Shown here piece by piece: positions 16,104 to 23,731 of a stretch of 37,684 bases of DNA. This stretch comes from Pseudomonadota bacterium. GTDB lineage: Bacteria > Myxococcota_A > UBA796 > SXON01. The notes beneath the pieces are model-generated. The model was not told where the DNA came from, searched no databases, and worked only from the letters and a program-made list of their open reading frames with translations. Every line of letters starts with the position of its first letter. Positions within the stretch are counted from its first letter, which is position 1. Location: assembly GCA_030685065.1 (NCBI GenBank), contig JAUXQH010000043.1, positions 1 through 37,684 of the forward strand, written 5' to 3'. The translations under genes and the position numbers were made by a program.

Positions 16104-16952
16104 CTAGATCCGCACCAGCTTCATCTGCACGTCGCTCGACCAGTGGCTATCGAAGCCCTTGACGCAGGTCGACAGGTAGCGCTCGTACTCGTCGTACACC
16201 TTGTCGCCCCACTTGCCGCGGATGAACGCCTCGTGTTCGCGCATACGGCGGCGCCATTCGTGGGTCGTGCGGCCGTAGTGCGTACGACGGGTGTTGAGCT
16301 GAACCAGCTCCCACTTGGGGTTGACGGCCTGGATGAGCTCCTCGAGGCGGGGGTTGAGGCCGCCGGGGAAGATCACGTCCGCCGTGAACTGGAGGTCGAG
16401 CAGGTCCTGCTTCGTGCGCGGGATGCGGTTGCGCAGGATGGCCTGAAAACCGAAGCAGGCGCCGGGCTTCACCCAGCTCGCGAGCTTGTTGAAATAGGCG
16501 CGGTAGATGTCGACCGCGAGGCCCTCGCGCGCCTGGGCGGGCGAGCAGAGGTGGTCGATCATCTCGACGGACACGAGCGCGTCGTAGGGCTCCGCGGGCG
16601 CGTAGTCCTTGTAGTCGCAGAGGATGAACTTCGAGTTCGGGATGTTGCGCGCGCGCGCCCACTCGAGCTGCTCGCTGGAGAGCGTGATGCCGTGGCCCTC
16701 CTTGCAGCCGCGCCGCACGCAGTAGTCGATCATCGACCCCCAGCCACAGCCGATGTCCAGCACCGTCTTGTCGGGGGTGACCTCGGCGAAGTCGTACAGC
16801 CACTTCGCCTTGTTCTCCTGGGCCTCTTCGAGCGTCATGTCCTCCCGGTCGTAGACCGCCGAGGTGTAGTGCATGTTCTCGTCGAGCCAGAGGCGAAAGA
16901 AGTCATTGCTGACGTCGTAGGAGACTTCGATCTCTTCCTGTGTGGAGGTCAT
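16104..16952 (-). CDS. Cyclopropane/mycolic-acid-synthase-like methyltransferase
   Basis: 282 residues from ATG at 16952 (MTSTQEEIEVSYDVSNDFF); starts at 16994 or 17012 are possible but add non-conserved sequence. It matches the size of the mycolic acid cyclopropane synthases (about 290) rather than the 380-residue CFA synthases. Typical motifs are YDVSNDFFRLWLDENMHYTS, motif I VLDIGCGWGS (64-73), GITLSSEQLEWAR, and late YGRTTHEW. In the VSVEMIDHL segment, the residue aligned with the bicarbonate-binding Glu of CmaA1 appears to be Asp. The likely reaction is methyl or methylene transfer to an unsaturated lipid at the inner membrane. The substrate could also be a non-lipid. Confidence 0.85.
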   Translation of the reverse strand: MTSTQEEIEVSYDVSNDFFRLWLDENMHYTSAVYDREDMTLEEAQENKAKWLYDFAEVTPDKTVLDIGCGWGSMIDYCVRRGCKEGHGITLSSEQLEWARARNIPNSKFILCDYKDYAPAEPYDALVSVEMIDHLCSPAQAREGLAVDIYRAYFNKLASWVKPGACFGFQAILRNRIPRTKQDLLDLQFTADVIFPGGLNPRLEELIQAVNPKWELVQLNTRRTHYGRTTHEWRRRMREHEAFIRGKWGDKVYDEYERYLSTCVKGFDSHWSSDVQMKLVRI

Positions 16953-17065
16953 GACGGCGCTCGGGTTGGGCGACCCGCTATCCGCCGACGCCATGCCGCG
17001 CCATGGGCTCACGCCAGGACAGCGCCCCCGCCGCGCTCTCCGGACAATTCCGGCCGGACGGTCAC

Positions 17066-17698
17066 TTATCGGTAGTCCCCCAGGACGTGGAAGGGGAAGC
17101 CGGCCTCCGCCTCCCGATCCGCCGGCCCTCGGAAGGCGCCGACGCCCGAAGGGAGCGCCCCGAGGGCCTGCAGAAACGCGTCGGACGCGAGCACCTCGCC
17201 TCCCCGGGCCACGTCTTCGCCGAGCACGAACGCCCGGTTCACCTCGGGGCCGAACACGTCGCGCCCGGGGATGATGAGCGCCGGGCCGTAGCCGAGGCCC
17301 ATGCAGCCGCGGATGGGGGCGTCGCGATGACCGTGGCCCGCATGGCCGGTGCGCCCCACGTTGAACGCCGCCAGCGCCCGTTGAGCGTCGAGCGCGGCGA
17401 GGAGCGCGCGCGCCGGGTCATCGAACACGACGAACGCGGTGTCGGCCACCTGCTTGACGTGGGCCCCGCCGTACTCGCCCATCACGGGCGCCATCGCTCG
17501 TTGCGCGGCGGCGGCCAGCGCGAGCGCGTACCCGATGCCGTGCGCGTCCGTACGTGCCACCATCTCGGTGAAGTCGGTGACGAGCACCGCCGCGACACGG
17601 CCGTGGCGACGCTGGAGCTCGTCCTCCACGCCCTCGCGCGCGAAGTAGGCCTCGAGGAGCTGGTCGAAGGTCAGGAACGAGAGATCGGACACCAACAC
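17066..17698 (-). CDS. Degenerate class III adenylate/guanylate cyclase-like domain protein
   Basis: 210 residues from GTG at 17698, close to the 17786 gene on the other strand. After about 33 residues the class III cyclase fold appears: VLVTDFTEMV with metal Asp D42, then VKQVADTAFVVF with K82 and second metal Asp D86. Next come MGLGYGPALII and VFGPEVNRAFVLGEDV, with N154. The Arg normally four residues after that Asn is absent (V158). This Arg stabilises the transition state in active enzymes, so catalysis is doubtful; it may bind a nucleotide or act as a scaffold. It is a one-domain cytosolic protein. The 113-nt gap to the next minus gene shows nothing clear. Confidence 0.7.
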   Translation of the reverse strand: MLVSDLSFLTFDQLLEAYFAREGVEDELQRRHGRVAAVLVTDFTEMVARTDAHGIGYALALAAAAQRAMAPVMGEYGGAHVKQVADTAFVVFDDPARALLAALDAQRALAAFNVGRTGHAGHGHRDAPIRGCMGLGYGPALIIPGRDVFGPEVNRAFVLGEDVARGGEVLASDAFLQALGALPSGVGAFRGPADREAEAGFPFHVLGDYR

Positions 17699-17748
17699 CC
17701 CCGCCGACCGCTATCTCGCCCACGCGCCTGCGGCGGGCGTCGCGGCCT

Positions 17749-17780
17749 GGTAGCGCGAGGGCGCGGTCCGAAGCTACCTT
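17749..17780 (+). promoter_or_regulatory. Inverted repeat with TACCTT box before the aminotransferase gene
   Basis: GGTAGC (17749-17754) and GCTACC (17773-17778) form a 6-bp inverted repeat with an 18-nt spacer. The right half overlaps TACCTT (17775-17780), a TAnnnT box ending 5 nt before the ATG at 17786. This suggests a leaderless promoter whose -10 may be covered by a dimeric regulator. The short arms make chance possible. Confidence 0.3.
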
Positions 17781-17785
17781 GCCGC

Positions 17786-18988
17786 ATGCGCCCCCGACTC
17801 TCCAGAAAGCTCACCGGCTTCGGCACGACGATCTTCACCGAGATGACCCGGCTCGCGAACGAACGCGGAGCCATCAACCTCGCGCAGGGGTTCCCGGACT
17901 TCGACGGCCCCGAGTTCGTGAAGGAGGCCGCAGTCGCGGCGATCGGGGCCGGGCACGGACAATACGCGCGGATGTCGGGCGTCCCGGCGCTCAACGCCGC
18001 GCTCTCCCGGAAGTACGCGCGCGACTACGCCCTCGCGTACGACGGCGACGCCGAGATCACGGTGACCTCGGGCGCGACCGAGGCCATCTTCGCGACGCTG
18101 CAGGGCCTCTGCGACGTGGGCGACGAGGTCGTGATGTTCGAGCCTTTCTACGACTCGTACCGGGCGAGCGCGTACATGGCCGGCGCGATCCCGCGGGTCG
18201 CGACGCTGCGAGCCCCCTCCCCGGCCCAGCCCGACGTGGGAGCGTGGACCTTCGATCGCGACGCGGTGACGGCCCTCTTCGGGCCGCGCACCCGCGTGCT
18301 CCTCCTGAACTCGCCGCACAACCCCACCGGCAAGGTGTACGCGCGGGACGAGCTCGAGTTCCTGGCGGGATTGTGCAAGGAGCACGACGTCGTCTGCATC
18401 TCCGACGAGGTGTACGAGCACCTCGTCTTCGACGGCGAGCACATCCCCATGGCGACGCTGCCGGGCATGCGCGAACGCACGGTCACGATCTCGAGCCTCG
18501 GCAAGACCTTCTCCCTGACCGGCTGGAAGGTGGGCTGGGCGGCGGCGCCCCCCGACCTGACGTTCGCGATCCGGTCGGCCCACCAGTTCATCACGTTCGC
18601 GACCGCCACGCCCCTCCAGCACGCGGCCGTGGCGGCGATCGAGAGCGGGCCCGAGTTCTACCGCCAGCTCACCGCGGACTACCGGTACAAGCGCGATCTG
18701 CTCGTCGGAGAGCTCGCGCGGATCGGGTTCGACGTCACGGCCCCCGCCGGCACCTACTTCGCGTGCGCGGGGTTCGCGTCCTTCGGCTACACCGACGACG
18801 TCGCGTTCACGAAGCACCTCATCGACGTGGGCGTCGCGGTCATCCCGCCGAGCGTGTTCTACGTCCATCCGGAGCGCGGACGATCGTACGTGCGCTTCGC
18901 GTTCTGCAAGCGCGAGGCGACGCTCCGCGCGGCCGTGGCGCGCCTCGAGGGCTTGAACCGCACCGCGGATCGCGGAAGGGAAAAATAG
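17786..18988 (+). CDS. PLP aminotransferase, kynurenine/glutamine (methionine) aminotransferase type
   Basis: 400 residues, ATG at 17786; the frame is open far upstream but non-coding there. Fold type I class I/II motifs are present: INLAQGFPDFDGP near 30-42, YARMSGVPALN, and the NSPHNPTGK loop (175-183). D207 in CISDEVYEHL binds the pyridine nitrogen. K240 in SSLGKTFSLTGWKVGW is the Schiff-base lysine. The late YVRFAFCK carries the substrate-carboxylate Arg. This pattern is that of YbdL, kynurenine aminotransferase and glutamine transaminase K. The downstream gene is an omega-amidase-like nitrilase starting right after this stop. That supports transamination of glutamine, with a keto acid such as ketomethylthiobutyrate as acceptor (inference). 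Confidence 0.92.
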   Translation: MRPRLSRKLTGFGTTIFTEMTRLANERGAINLAQGFPDFDGPEFVKEAAVAAIGAGHGQYARMSGVPALNAALSRKYARDYALAYDGDAEITVTSGATEAIFATLQGLCDVGDEVVMFEPFYDSYRASAYMAGAIPRVATLRAPSPAQPDVGAWTFDRDAVTALFGPRTRVLLLNSPHNPTGKVYARDELEFLAGLCKEHDVVCISDEVYEHLVFDGEHIPMATLPGMRERTVTISSLGKTFSLTGWKVGWAAAPPDLTFAIRSAHQFITFATATPLQHAAVAAIESGPEFYRQLTADYRYKRDLLVGELARIGFDVTAPAGTYFACAGFASFGYTDDVAFTKHLIDVGVAVIPPSVFYVHPERGRSYVRFAFCKREATLRAAVARLEGLNRTADRGREK

Positions 18989-19762
18989 ATGCGCGTCGCG
19001 TTGATTCAGCTCGATCTCGCCTGGGAGGACGCGCGGGAGAACCACACCCGCGCCGACCGGCGCCTACGGGAGGCCGCCGCGATGGGCGCCCGCCTCGCGA
19101 TCCTCCCGGAGATGTTCTGCTCGGGCTTCTCGATGGATCCGGGGAAGGTTGCCGAGCCGGAGGACGGCCCGACCGAGACCTTCCTCCGCGACACCGCCGA
19201 GGGCCTCGGGATGTGGATCCTCGCGGGCGTGCCGCTCCGCCCGTCCGAGGGGGTGCCCGGCCCGCGCAACGTGGCCGCGCTGGTCTCGCCCGAGGGCGCG
19301 ATTCAGCGCTACACGAAGATCCACCCGTTCTCGTTCGGTGACGAGAACAAGCACTACGTCGCCGGCGACAGCGTCGCGCGCTGGACGGTCGAAGGCGTTC
19401 GCATCACGCCGTTCATCTGCTACGACCTGCGCTTCCCCGAGCCGTTCCGGGCGACAGCCGACGACACGGACGCCTACGTGGTCATCGCGAGCTGGCCCGA
19501 GCGGCGGCGGCACCACTGGTCCACGCTCCTGCGGGCCCGTGCCATCGAGAACCAAGCCTACGTGCTGGGCGTGAACCGGGTCGGGCAGGGCGGCGGGCTG
19601 GCCTACAGCGGGCAGTCCGTCGCTGTAGACCCGTGGGGCGAGGCCCTCGTGGAGGCCTCGACCCAGGAGGCCGTGCTGGTGACGGACATCGATCCGGCCG
19701 CGATCGCGGAGGCGCGGCGCACCTTTCCGCCGCTCGCCGACCGCAAGCCCTTCCGGGCCTGA
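18989..19762 (+). CDS. Carbon-nitrogen hydrolase, probable omega-amidase (YafV/Nit2 type)
   Basis: 257 residues. ATG directly follows the aminotransferase stop with no gap; GGAAGG lies about 9 nt upstream. The nitrilase triad is visible: E41 (ILPEMFCSGF), K110 (YTKIHPFSF), C144 (FICYDLRFPE). Segments MDPGKVAE, DENKHYVAGD and RARAIENQAYVLGVNRVG match the YafV/Nit2 branch. Omega-amidases hydrolyse alpha-ketoglutaramate and alpha-ketosuccinamate to the keto acid plus ammonia. They thereby pull the reversible glutamine transamination forward. The zero-gap pairing with the aminotransferase makes this role more likely than other amidase roles. Cytosolic, no signal peptide. Confidence 0.92.
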   Translation: MRVALIQLDLAWEDARENHTRADRRLREAAAMGARLAILPEMFCSGFSMDPGKVAEPEDGPTETFLRDTAEGLGMWILAGVPLRPSEGVPGPRNVAALVSPEGAIQRYTKIHPFSFGDENKHYVAGDSVARWTVEGVRITPFICYDLRFPEPFRATADDTDAYVVIASWPERRRHHWSTLLRARAIENQAYVLGVNRVGQGGGLAYSGQSVAVDPWGEALVEASTQEAVLVTDIDPAAIAEARRTFPPLADRKPFRA

Positions 19763-19773
19763 CGGGGCGAGCG

Positions 19774-21321
19774 CTACTTGCGGTGCTCCTCGGGGTCGAG
19801 GAAGCGCTCGATCGCCTGCCGCACGCGCACCACGCCGTAGCCGTGCGGCACGCACACGAAGCCGATGTTCATCTCTCGGCACGCCGGGATGATGATCTGG
19901 TCCGCGTCGTGCCCGGTGAAGCGGGTCAGCAGGATGACGAGGTCGACGCGACCCGATCGCACGCGGTCCCGCACGCCATGCAGGTTGTTCCGCTTGTACT
20001 CCGCGCCCACCCACTCCAGCTCGGCAAAGCCGAAGGCCTGCTCGAGCCGCACGCGGTTCGGCTCGCGGGGATCGCCCCCGACGATGAGGGCGCGCATGCC
20101 CTTGGTGAACCCCCACCACGCCCAGTCGGCCGGGATCTGGGAGACCTCGGTGCCGGCGTCCTCCGCCTCTTCCCCCTGCCGCGCGTCCGCGTCGTCCCGG
20201 ATCGCGCGGCGGAGGGAGCGGAATTCGGGCGCCTCGAAGGCGTCCGACACGGACGCGAGGATGTGCACGAGGCGATGGTTGCGGGCCTGGAGCCCCATGG
20301 AGAAGGCGGCGGACACCTCGCGGCGGAGCTGGGCGGCCACGGCGGATCGGGCCTCCTCGGGGCAGATGCTCATCTCCTTGACGAGCCCCTCGATGAGCTC
20401 GAGCTTGCGCTGCGTGTTCGGCTCGGCCTCGACGGGCGTGGGCACCATGGCGGACAGGCGCTCGTAGAGGGCCTCGGCATCCCCCTCCCAGGTCTCCCGG
20501 TTGGGTTGGTGCCAGCGGGCGAGGCCGTACACATACCCGGGGCGCGCCCGCTTGACGTAGGCGGAGAGCGAGCCGAACGCGAAGTCGACCCGACGATCGG
20601 CGAGCAGACCCGGGTGCTCCTGGAGCGCGCGGAGGCGTGCGGCGAGCAGGCCCACCAGGGTGGCCTGCACTTCGGGGGGCAGCAGCTTCCACTTCTCCAA
20701 GGCATCGACCACGCGCAGCACCGCGGCGAGGTCGGCCTCGGGCTCCCGCGCCGGGAGCAGCTCGTTCAGCTGCTCCGCGAGGCGCGCGGGCCAGTCGGCG
20801 GGCGGGGCCTGCACCCGGAACCCGCCGCCGCCCTCCACGTGGGCCTTGAGGCTGGCCAGCGCGTTCGAGGAGGCGAGGTTTGCAGGCGGCGACTCGGCCC
20901 CGCGCGCCTGTGCCGGGCGGCCATTCGGGATCCGCTCGGTGGCGTCGTCCTCGAGGACCGCTTCACGTGTCGGCAGCACCACGATGCGAGCGGGCTCCTC
21001 GGGCGGCGCCCCCCTCTCGGTGTGGGCCCCATGCGACGAGGCCTCGGGTGGCGCGGCGGACTCCTGGCTCCCCTCCGGGACGAGGACCAGGCTCCCACCT
21101 GCTCTGCGCCACCCGATCAACAGCTCGGCCACGGCGAGCGAATGGTCCCGCTGCTGCTCGCGGAGGTTCGCCTTCAGATCTTCGGGAAGCAAGGCGCTAC
21201 GCCATTCCCCGAGCCGCTCGATCAGGGTGAGCAGGCGATCGACCTGCACCCCTTTTCGGTTGGCCTCTTCTTCCAGGCCGGCTATCAATCTGGGATCGAG
21301 CACGTTCGGCGACTGTTGCAT
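19774..21321 (-). CDS. Large cytosolic protein with C-terminal DUF2325-like domain
   Basis: 515 residues. ATG at 21321 with GGAGAG 4-9 nt upstream. Residues 1-75 are helical. About 76-170 is a low-complexity Ala/Pro/Glu/Ser linker. About 175-400 is a helical, charged middle domain that I do not recognise. The last 107 residues (409-515) form a Rossmann-like unit: MRALIVGGDPRE, the VDLVILLTRFTGHDAD segment, PACREMNIGFVCVPHGYG, and a final helix. This resembles DUF2325, a small domain of unknown function with the same order of motifs. No signal peptide or membrane helix. It converges on the omega-amidase gene with an 11-nt gap. Function unknown. Confidence 0.75.
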   Translation of the reverse strand: MQQSPNVLDPRLIAGLEEEANRKGVQVDRLLTLIERLGEWRSALLPEDLKANLREQQRDHSLAVAELLIGWRRAGGSLVLVPEGSQESAAPPEASSHGAHTERGAPPEEPARIVVLPTREAVLEDDATERIPNGRPAQARGAESPPANLASSNALASLKAHVEGGGGFRVQAPPADWPARLAEQLNELLPAREPEADLAAVLRVVDALEKWKLLPPEVQATLVGLLAARLRALQEHPGLLADRRVDFAFGSLSAYVKRARPGYVYGLARWHQPNRETWEGDAEALYERLSAMVPTPVEAEPNTQRKLELIEGLVKEMSICPEEARSAVAAQLRREVSAAFSMGLQARNHRLVHILASVSDAFEAPEFRSLRRAIRDDADARQGEEAEDAGTEVSQIPADWAWWGFTKGMRALIVGGDPREPNRVRLEQAFGFAELEWVGAEYKRNNLHGVRDRVRSGRVDLVILLTRFTGHDADQIIIPACREMNIGFVCVPHGYGVVRVRQAIERFLDPEEHRK

Positions 21322-21338
21322 AGGGCTCTCCAGGGTAA

Positions 21339-21367
21339 CCGGGGATCATTCTAACGATGATATCCGG
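21339..21367 (-). promoter_or_regulatory. 29-bp dyad overlapping a possible -10 of the DUF2325-like gene
   Basis: An imperfect palindrome: CCGG, two mismatched bases, ATCAT, 7-nt spacer, ATGAT, two bases, CCGG. On the minus strand it contains TATCAT (5 of 6 match to a -10), placed so that transcription would start about 33 nt before the ATG. It could be an operator or an RNA hairpin in the leader. Upstream, CTGCT/AGCAG (21389-21404) forms another small hairpin. No -35 was found. Confidence 0.35.
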
Positions 21368-21484
21368 CTTCGCGGCGGCGATGGAAGGCTGCTGCAAGTA
21401 GCAGACGAACGTTGACCGATCCGAGCGAACGTAGATACACGACTTCGTCCGCCGAGCAATCGTGCGGGACACGCCGGCACGGGC

Positions 21485-22909
21485 TCAGTCGCGCGGCTCG
21501 TCGACTCCCACGCGCCGTGCCCAATCGGTGCTCAGAACCCCCGCGGGATCGACCTGGCGGCGGAGCGCCTGGAAGCGGCTCACCCTCTCCTGGCCCCACG
21601 CGCGTCGGAAGTCGCTCGGGCGCAGCGTCAAGTCCTTGGCCGGGTAGAAGCGCCCGCCCGCGTCGAGGACGATGTCGGAGAGCTCGCCGGTGAGCTTCCA
21701 GAGAGGCTCGCGCCCGGCGCGCGGCACCGGGTAGTCCATCGCGAAAGAGTAGCCGTCGAGCGCGTGGGACAGGAGGAAATCGTCGGGGCGGTGCCGCTTC
21801 ATCACGCCGAGGAAGCTCGGCATCCCGGCGGCCTGCGTGCGCTTGAGGATCTCGCCGAACACGTACGGCGCGGCCTCCTTCGGCACGAAGGGCTGGTACT
21901 GGATGAAGCCCGCGGGCTCGTAGGTGCTGCGGAAGTTCGGCACGTAGTCGAGCAGGAACGCGAACGCGACGTGGCCCTGGAGGTACTCGCTCCGAGGGCC
22001 GAAGCGGGCCGACAGGTACTTCCCGAGGTTCAACAACCCCATCCCGTGGCGGTTGTTGAACAGCCTCAGGATCTTCGGCACCAGGGCCCGCGGCACGCCG
22101 AGGATGTGGGGCGGGAGGTCCTGGCGGTTCGGATCGAGGAGGCGCGCGCCGTCCTTGTCCTCGCCCTCTCCGAAGTAGTGCGCAACGTGCACCTGGCCGC
22201 GCCCGAGCGCCGCGCCGCTCGCGATGCAGTCCACCCAGCTCACGAGGTAGTCGGCCGTCGGCGCCTCGCGCTCGAAGATCTCGAACTGTTCCGCGAGGTT
22301 GCGCGCGGGGACCTGGCGTACCTTCATGCGGCCGGAGTGGATCCGCTTGAGCTTGAGCTTGATGCGGGTGAGCGTGCCGAGCATGCCGAAGCCGGCGATC
22401 GCGGCGTGGAACAGGTCCGCGTTCTCGTCGCGCGACACCCGGAGTGTCTCGCCGCCGGGCGTGACCAGATCCGCGTCGAGGATCGAGTCCCCCGTGCCGC
22501 CGACGTGGAAGTGGTTCTTCCCGTGCACGTTCATCGCGGCGCAGCCGCCCATCGTCGCGAGCATCGTGCCGGGCACGACCGACGGCCACCACCCGAGCGG
22601 CAGCGCGTGGCGCCACAAGCCCTCGATCGTGACGCCCGGCTCCACCTCGGCGATGCCCGCCGCGGCGTCGAACGAGAGCACCCGATCGAGGCCCAGCGTG
22701 TCGAGCACGATCCCGCCCCGGTTGAGCGCGGCGTCCCCGTAGGAGCGGCCGTTGCCGCGCATGCCGACGGTGAGCCCCTCGGCGGTGGCCCGCGCGTACA
22801 CCTCCGCGACCTCCTCCGCCGAGCGAGGCCGCACCGTTGGGGACACGCCGCGGACGGCGAAGCCGAACCCATCCATCACCCGACGCGGAGAGAGAGCGAG
22901 GGGGCGCAT
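21485..22909 (-). CDS. FAD-linked oxidoreductase, DprE1-like
   Basis: 474 residues. ATG at 22909 overlaps the stop of the upstream reductase gene by one nt (TGATG), so the pair is translationally coupled. VAO/PCMH-type FAD domain: TVGMRGNGRSYGDAAL near 47-62, PSVVPGTMLATMGGCAAMNV, and H129-G-K-N-H133. This HGKNH motif matches the flavin-contact motif of DprE1. The C-terminal half has HRPDDFLLSHALDGYSFAMD and YPAKDLTL, as in sugar-1,4-lactone oxidases and DprE1. DprE1 oxidises decaprenyl-phospho-ribose at C2'. The reductase next door fits the second half of that epimerisation. In a Gram-negative the lipid carrier and product are uncertain. Confidence 0.85.
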   Translation of the reverse strand: MRPLALSPRRVMDGFGFAVRGVSPTVRPRSAEEVAEVYARATAEGLTVGMRGNGRSYGDAALNRGGIVLDTLGLDRVLSFDAAAGIAEVEPGVTIEGLWRHALPLGWWPSVVPGTMLATMGGCAAMNVHGKNHFHVGGTGDSILDADLVTPGGETLRVSRDENADLFHAAIAGFGMLGTLTRIKLKLKRIHSGRMKVRQVPARNLAEQFEIFEREAPTADYLVSWVDCIASGAALGRGQVHVAHYFGEGEDKDGARLLDPNRQDLPPHILGVPRALVPKILRLFNNRHGMGLLNLGKYLSARFGPRSEYLQGHVAFAFLLDYVPNFRSTYEPAGFIQYQPFVPKEAAPYVFGEILKRTQAAGMPSFLGVMKRHRPDDFLLSHALDGYSFAMDYPVPRAGREPLWKLTGELSDIVLDAGGRFYPAKDLTLRPSDFRRAWGQERVSRFQALRRQVDPAGVLSTDWARRVGVDEPRD

Positions 22910-23685
22910 CAGATGTTCGTCCGCCGGAAGAGGACGGACGGGACGTTGCGGATGACCCACATGATCGGCCCCCACACGGCGGGGACGTAGCCCTCCGCCG
23001 CGCCGGAGCGCATCAGGGCCAGGGCACCGTCCGCCGCCTGGTCCACGCCGATCATGAGCGGGAGCTTGAGCCCCTTGGTCATCGGCGTGTCGACCGGTCC
23101 GGGCTTGACCGTCACCACCGACACGCCGTAGCGCGACAGCCGGTTGCGCAGCGCTTCGAGGTAGGTCGTCAACCCCGCTTTCGAGGTGTGGTAGGCCGGG
23201 TTTCCGCGACGCCCGCGATCCCCCGCGACGCTCGAGATCCCGCAGATGGTGCCCTTCCGTTGGGCCTCCATGTGGGCGGACGCGAGGTTGAGCCAACACA
23301 TGGCCGCGAGCAGGTTGACCTCGATCATCTCGCGGTCCTTCGTGAAGTCGTACTCGCTCTCCTCGATCCGCGGCATCACGCCGGCGTTGTAGACGATGAG
23401 ATCGCATCCGCCGAGGTCCTGCACGATACGGTCGAACAAGGCGGGCGTGGCGTCATAGTCGCGAACGTCGTGCGCGTAGCCGATCACCTTGCCCGCTCCC
23501 CCGGCCGGCAATTGGACGCTGGACTCGATGCGATCCAGCTCGCTCTTCCGCCGGGCGATTGCGGCCACGCGCGTGCCGCCCGCCGCGAGCTTGCGCACCA
23601 TGGACTCGCCGATGCCGGACGATGCCCCGACCACGATGGCGGTTCCGAAGGGGGCTCCGGGAGTCGTGCTGAGGGACGCTGACAT
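22909..23685 (-). CDS. Short-chain dehydrogenase, DprE2-like
   Basis: 258 residues. ATG at 23685 (MSASLSTTPGAPFG) with GGAG 9 nt upstream. Classical SDR: cofactor loop GASSGIG at 20-26, NAG at 100-102, catalytic S151/S152 in CGISSVAGDRGR, Y165 and K169 in AYHTSK, then VVTVKPGPVDTPMT. The SSVAGDRGR and VKPGPVDTPMT wording and the C-terminal hydrophobic stretch (VWGPIMWVIRNVPSVLF) are like DprE2, the NADH-dependent 2'-keto reductase that acts after DprE1. The stop overlaps the start of the DprE1-like gene. The prenyl-phosphoribose synthase that would supply the substrate is not in this window. Confidence 0.85.
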   Translation of the reverse strand: MSASLSTTPGAPFGTAIVVGASSGIGESMVRKLAAGGTRVAAIARRKSELDRIESSVQLPAGGAGKVIGYAHDVRDYDATPALFDRIVQDLGGCDLIVYNAGVMPRIEESEYDFTKDREMIEVNLLAAMCWLNLASAHMEAQRKGTICGISSVAGDRGRRGNPAYHTSKAGLTTYLEALRNRLSRYGVSVVTVKPGPVDTPMTKGLKLPLMIGVDQAADGALALMRSGAAEGYVPAVWGPIMWVIRNVPSVLFRRTNI

Positions 23686-23731
23686 GGACGGGCGCTCCGC
23701 GAATCGAGGGAAGGGCCGCCAACGTACCCCG

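Noticed and set aside
15795..16162. Short frames through the twin hairpin repeats considered as small genes
   Set aside because: They translate the repeat itself, have no ribosome site, and both copies give similar low-complexity peptides ending within the repeats.
17754..17785. Possible tRNA-like or riboswitch fold before the aminotransferase gene
   Set aside because: The region is too short (87 nt in total between starts) and only one 6-bp inverted repeat is present.
21406..21440. TTGACC-N18-TACACG, promoter-like on the plus strand
   Set aside because: No plus-strand gene follows: downstream is the 3' end of a minus-strand oxidase. It could be antisense but has no support.
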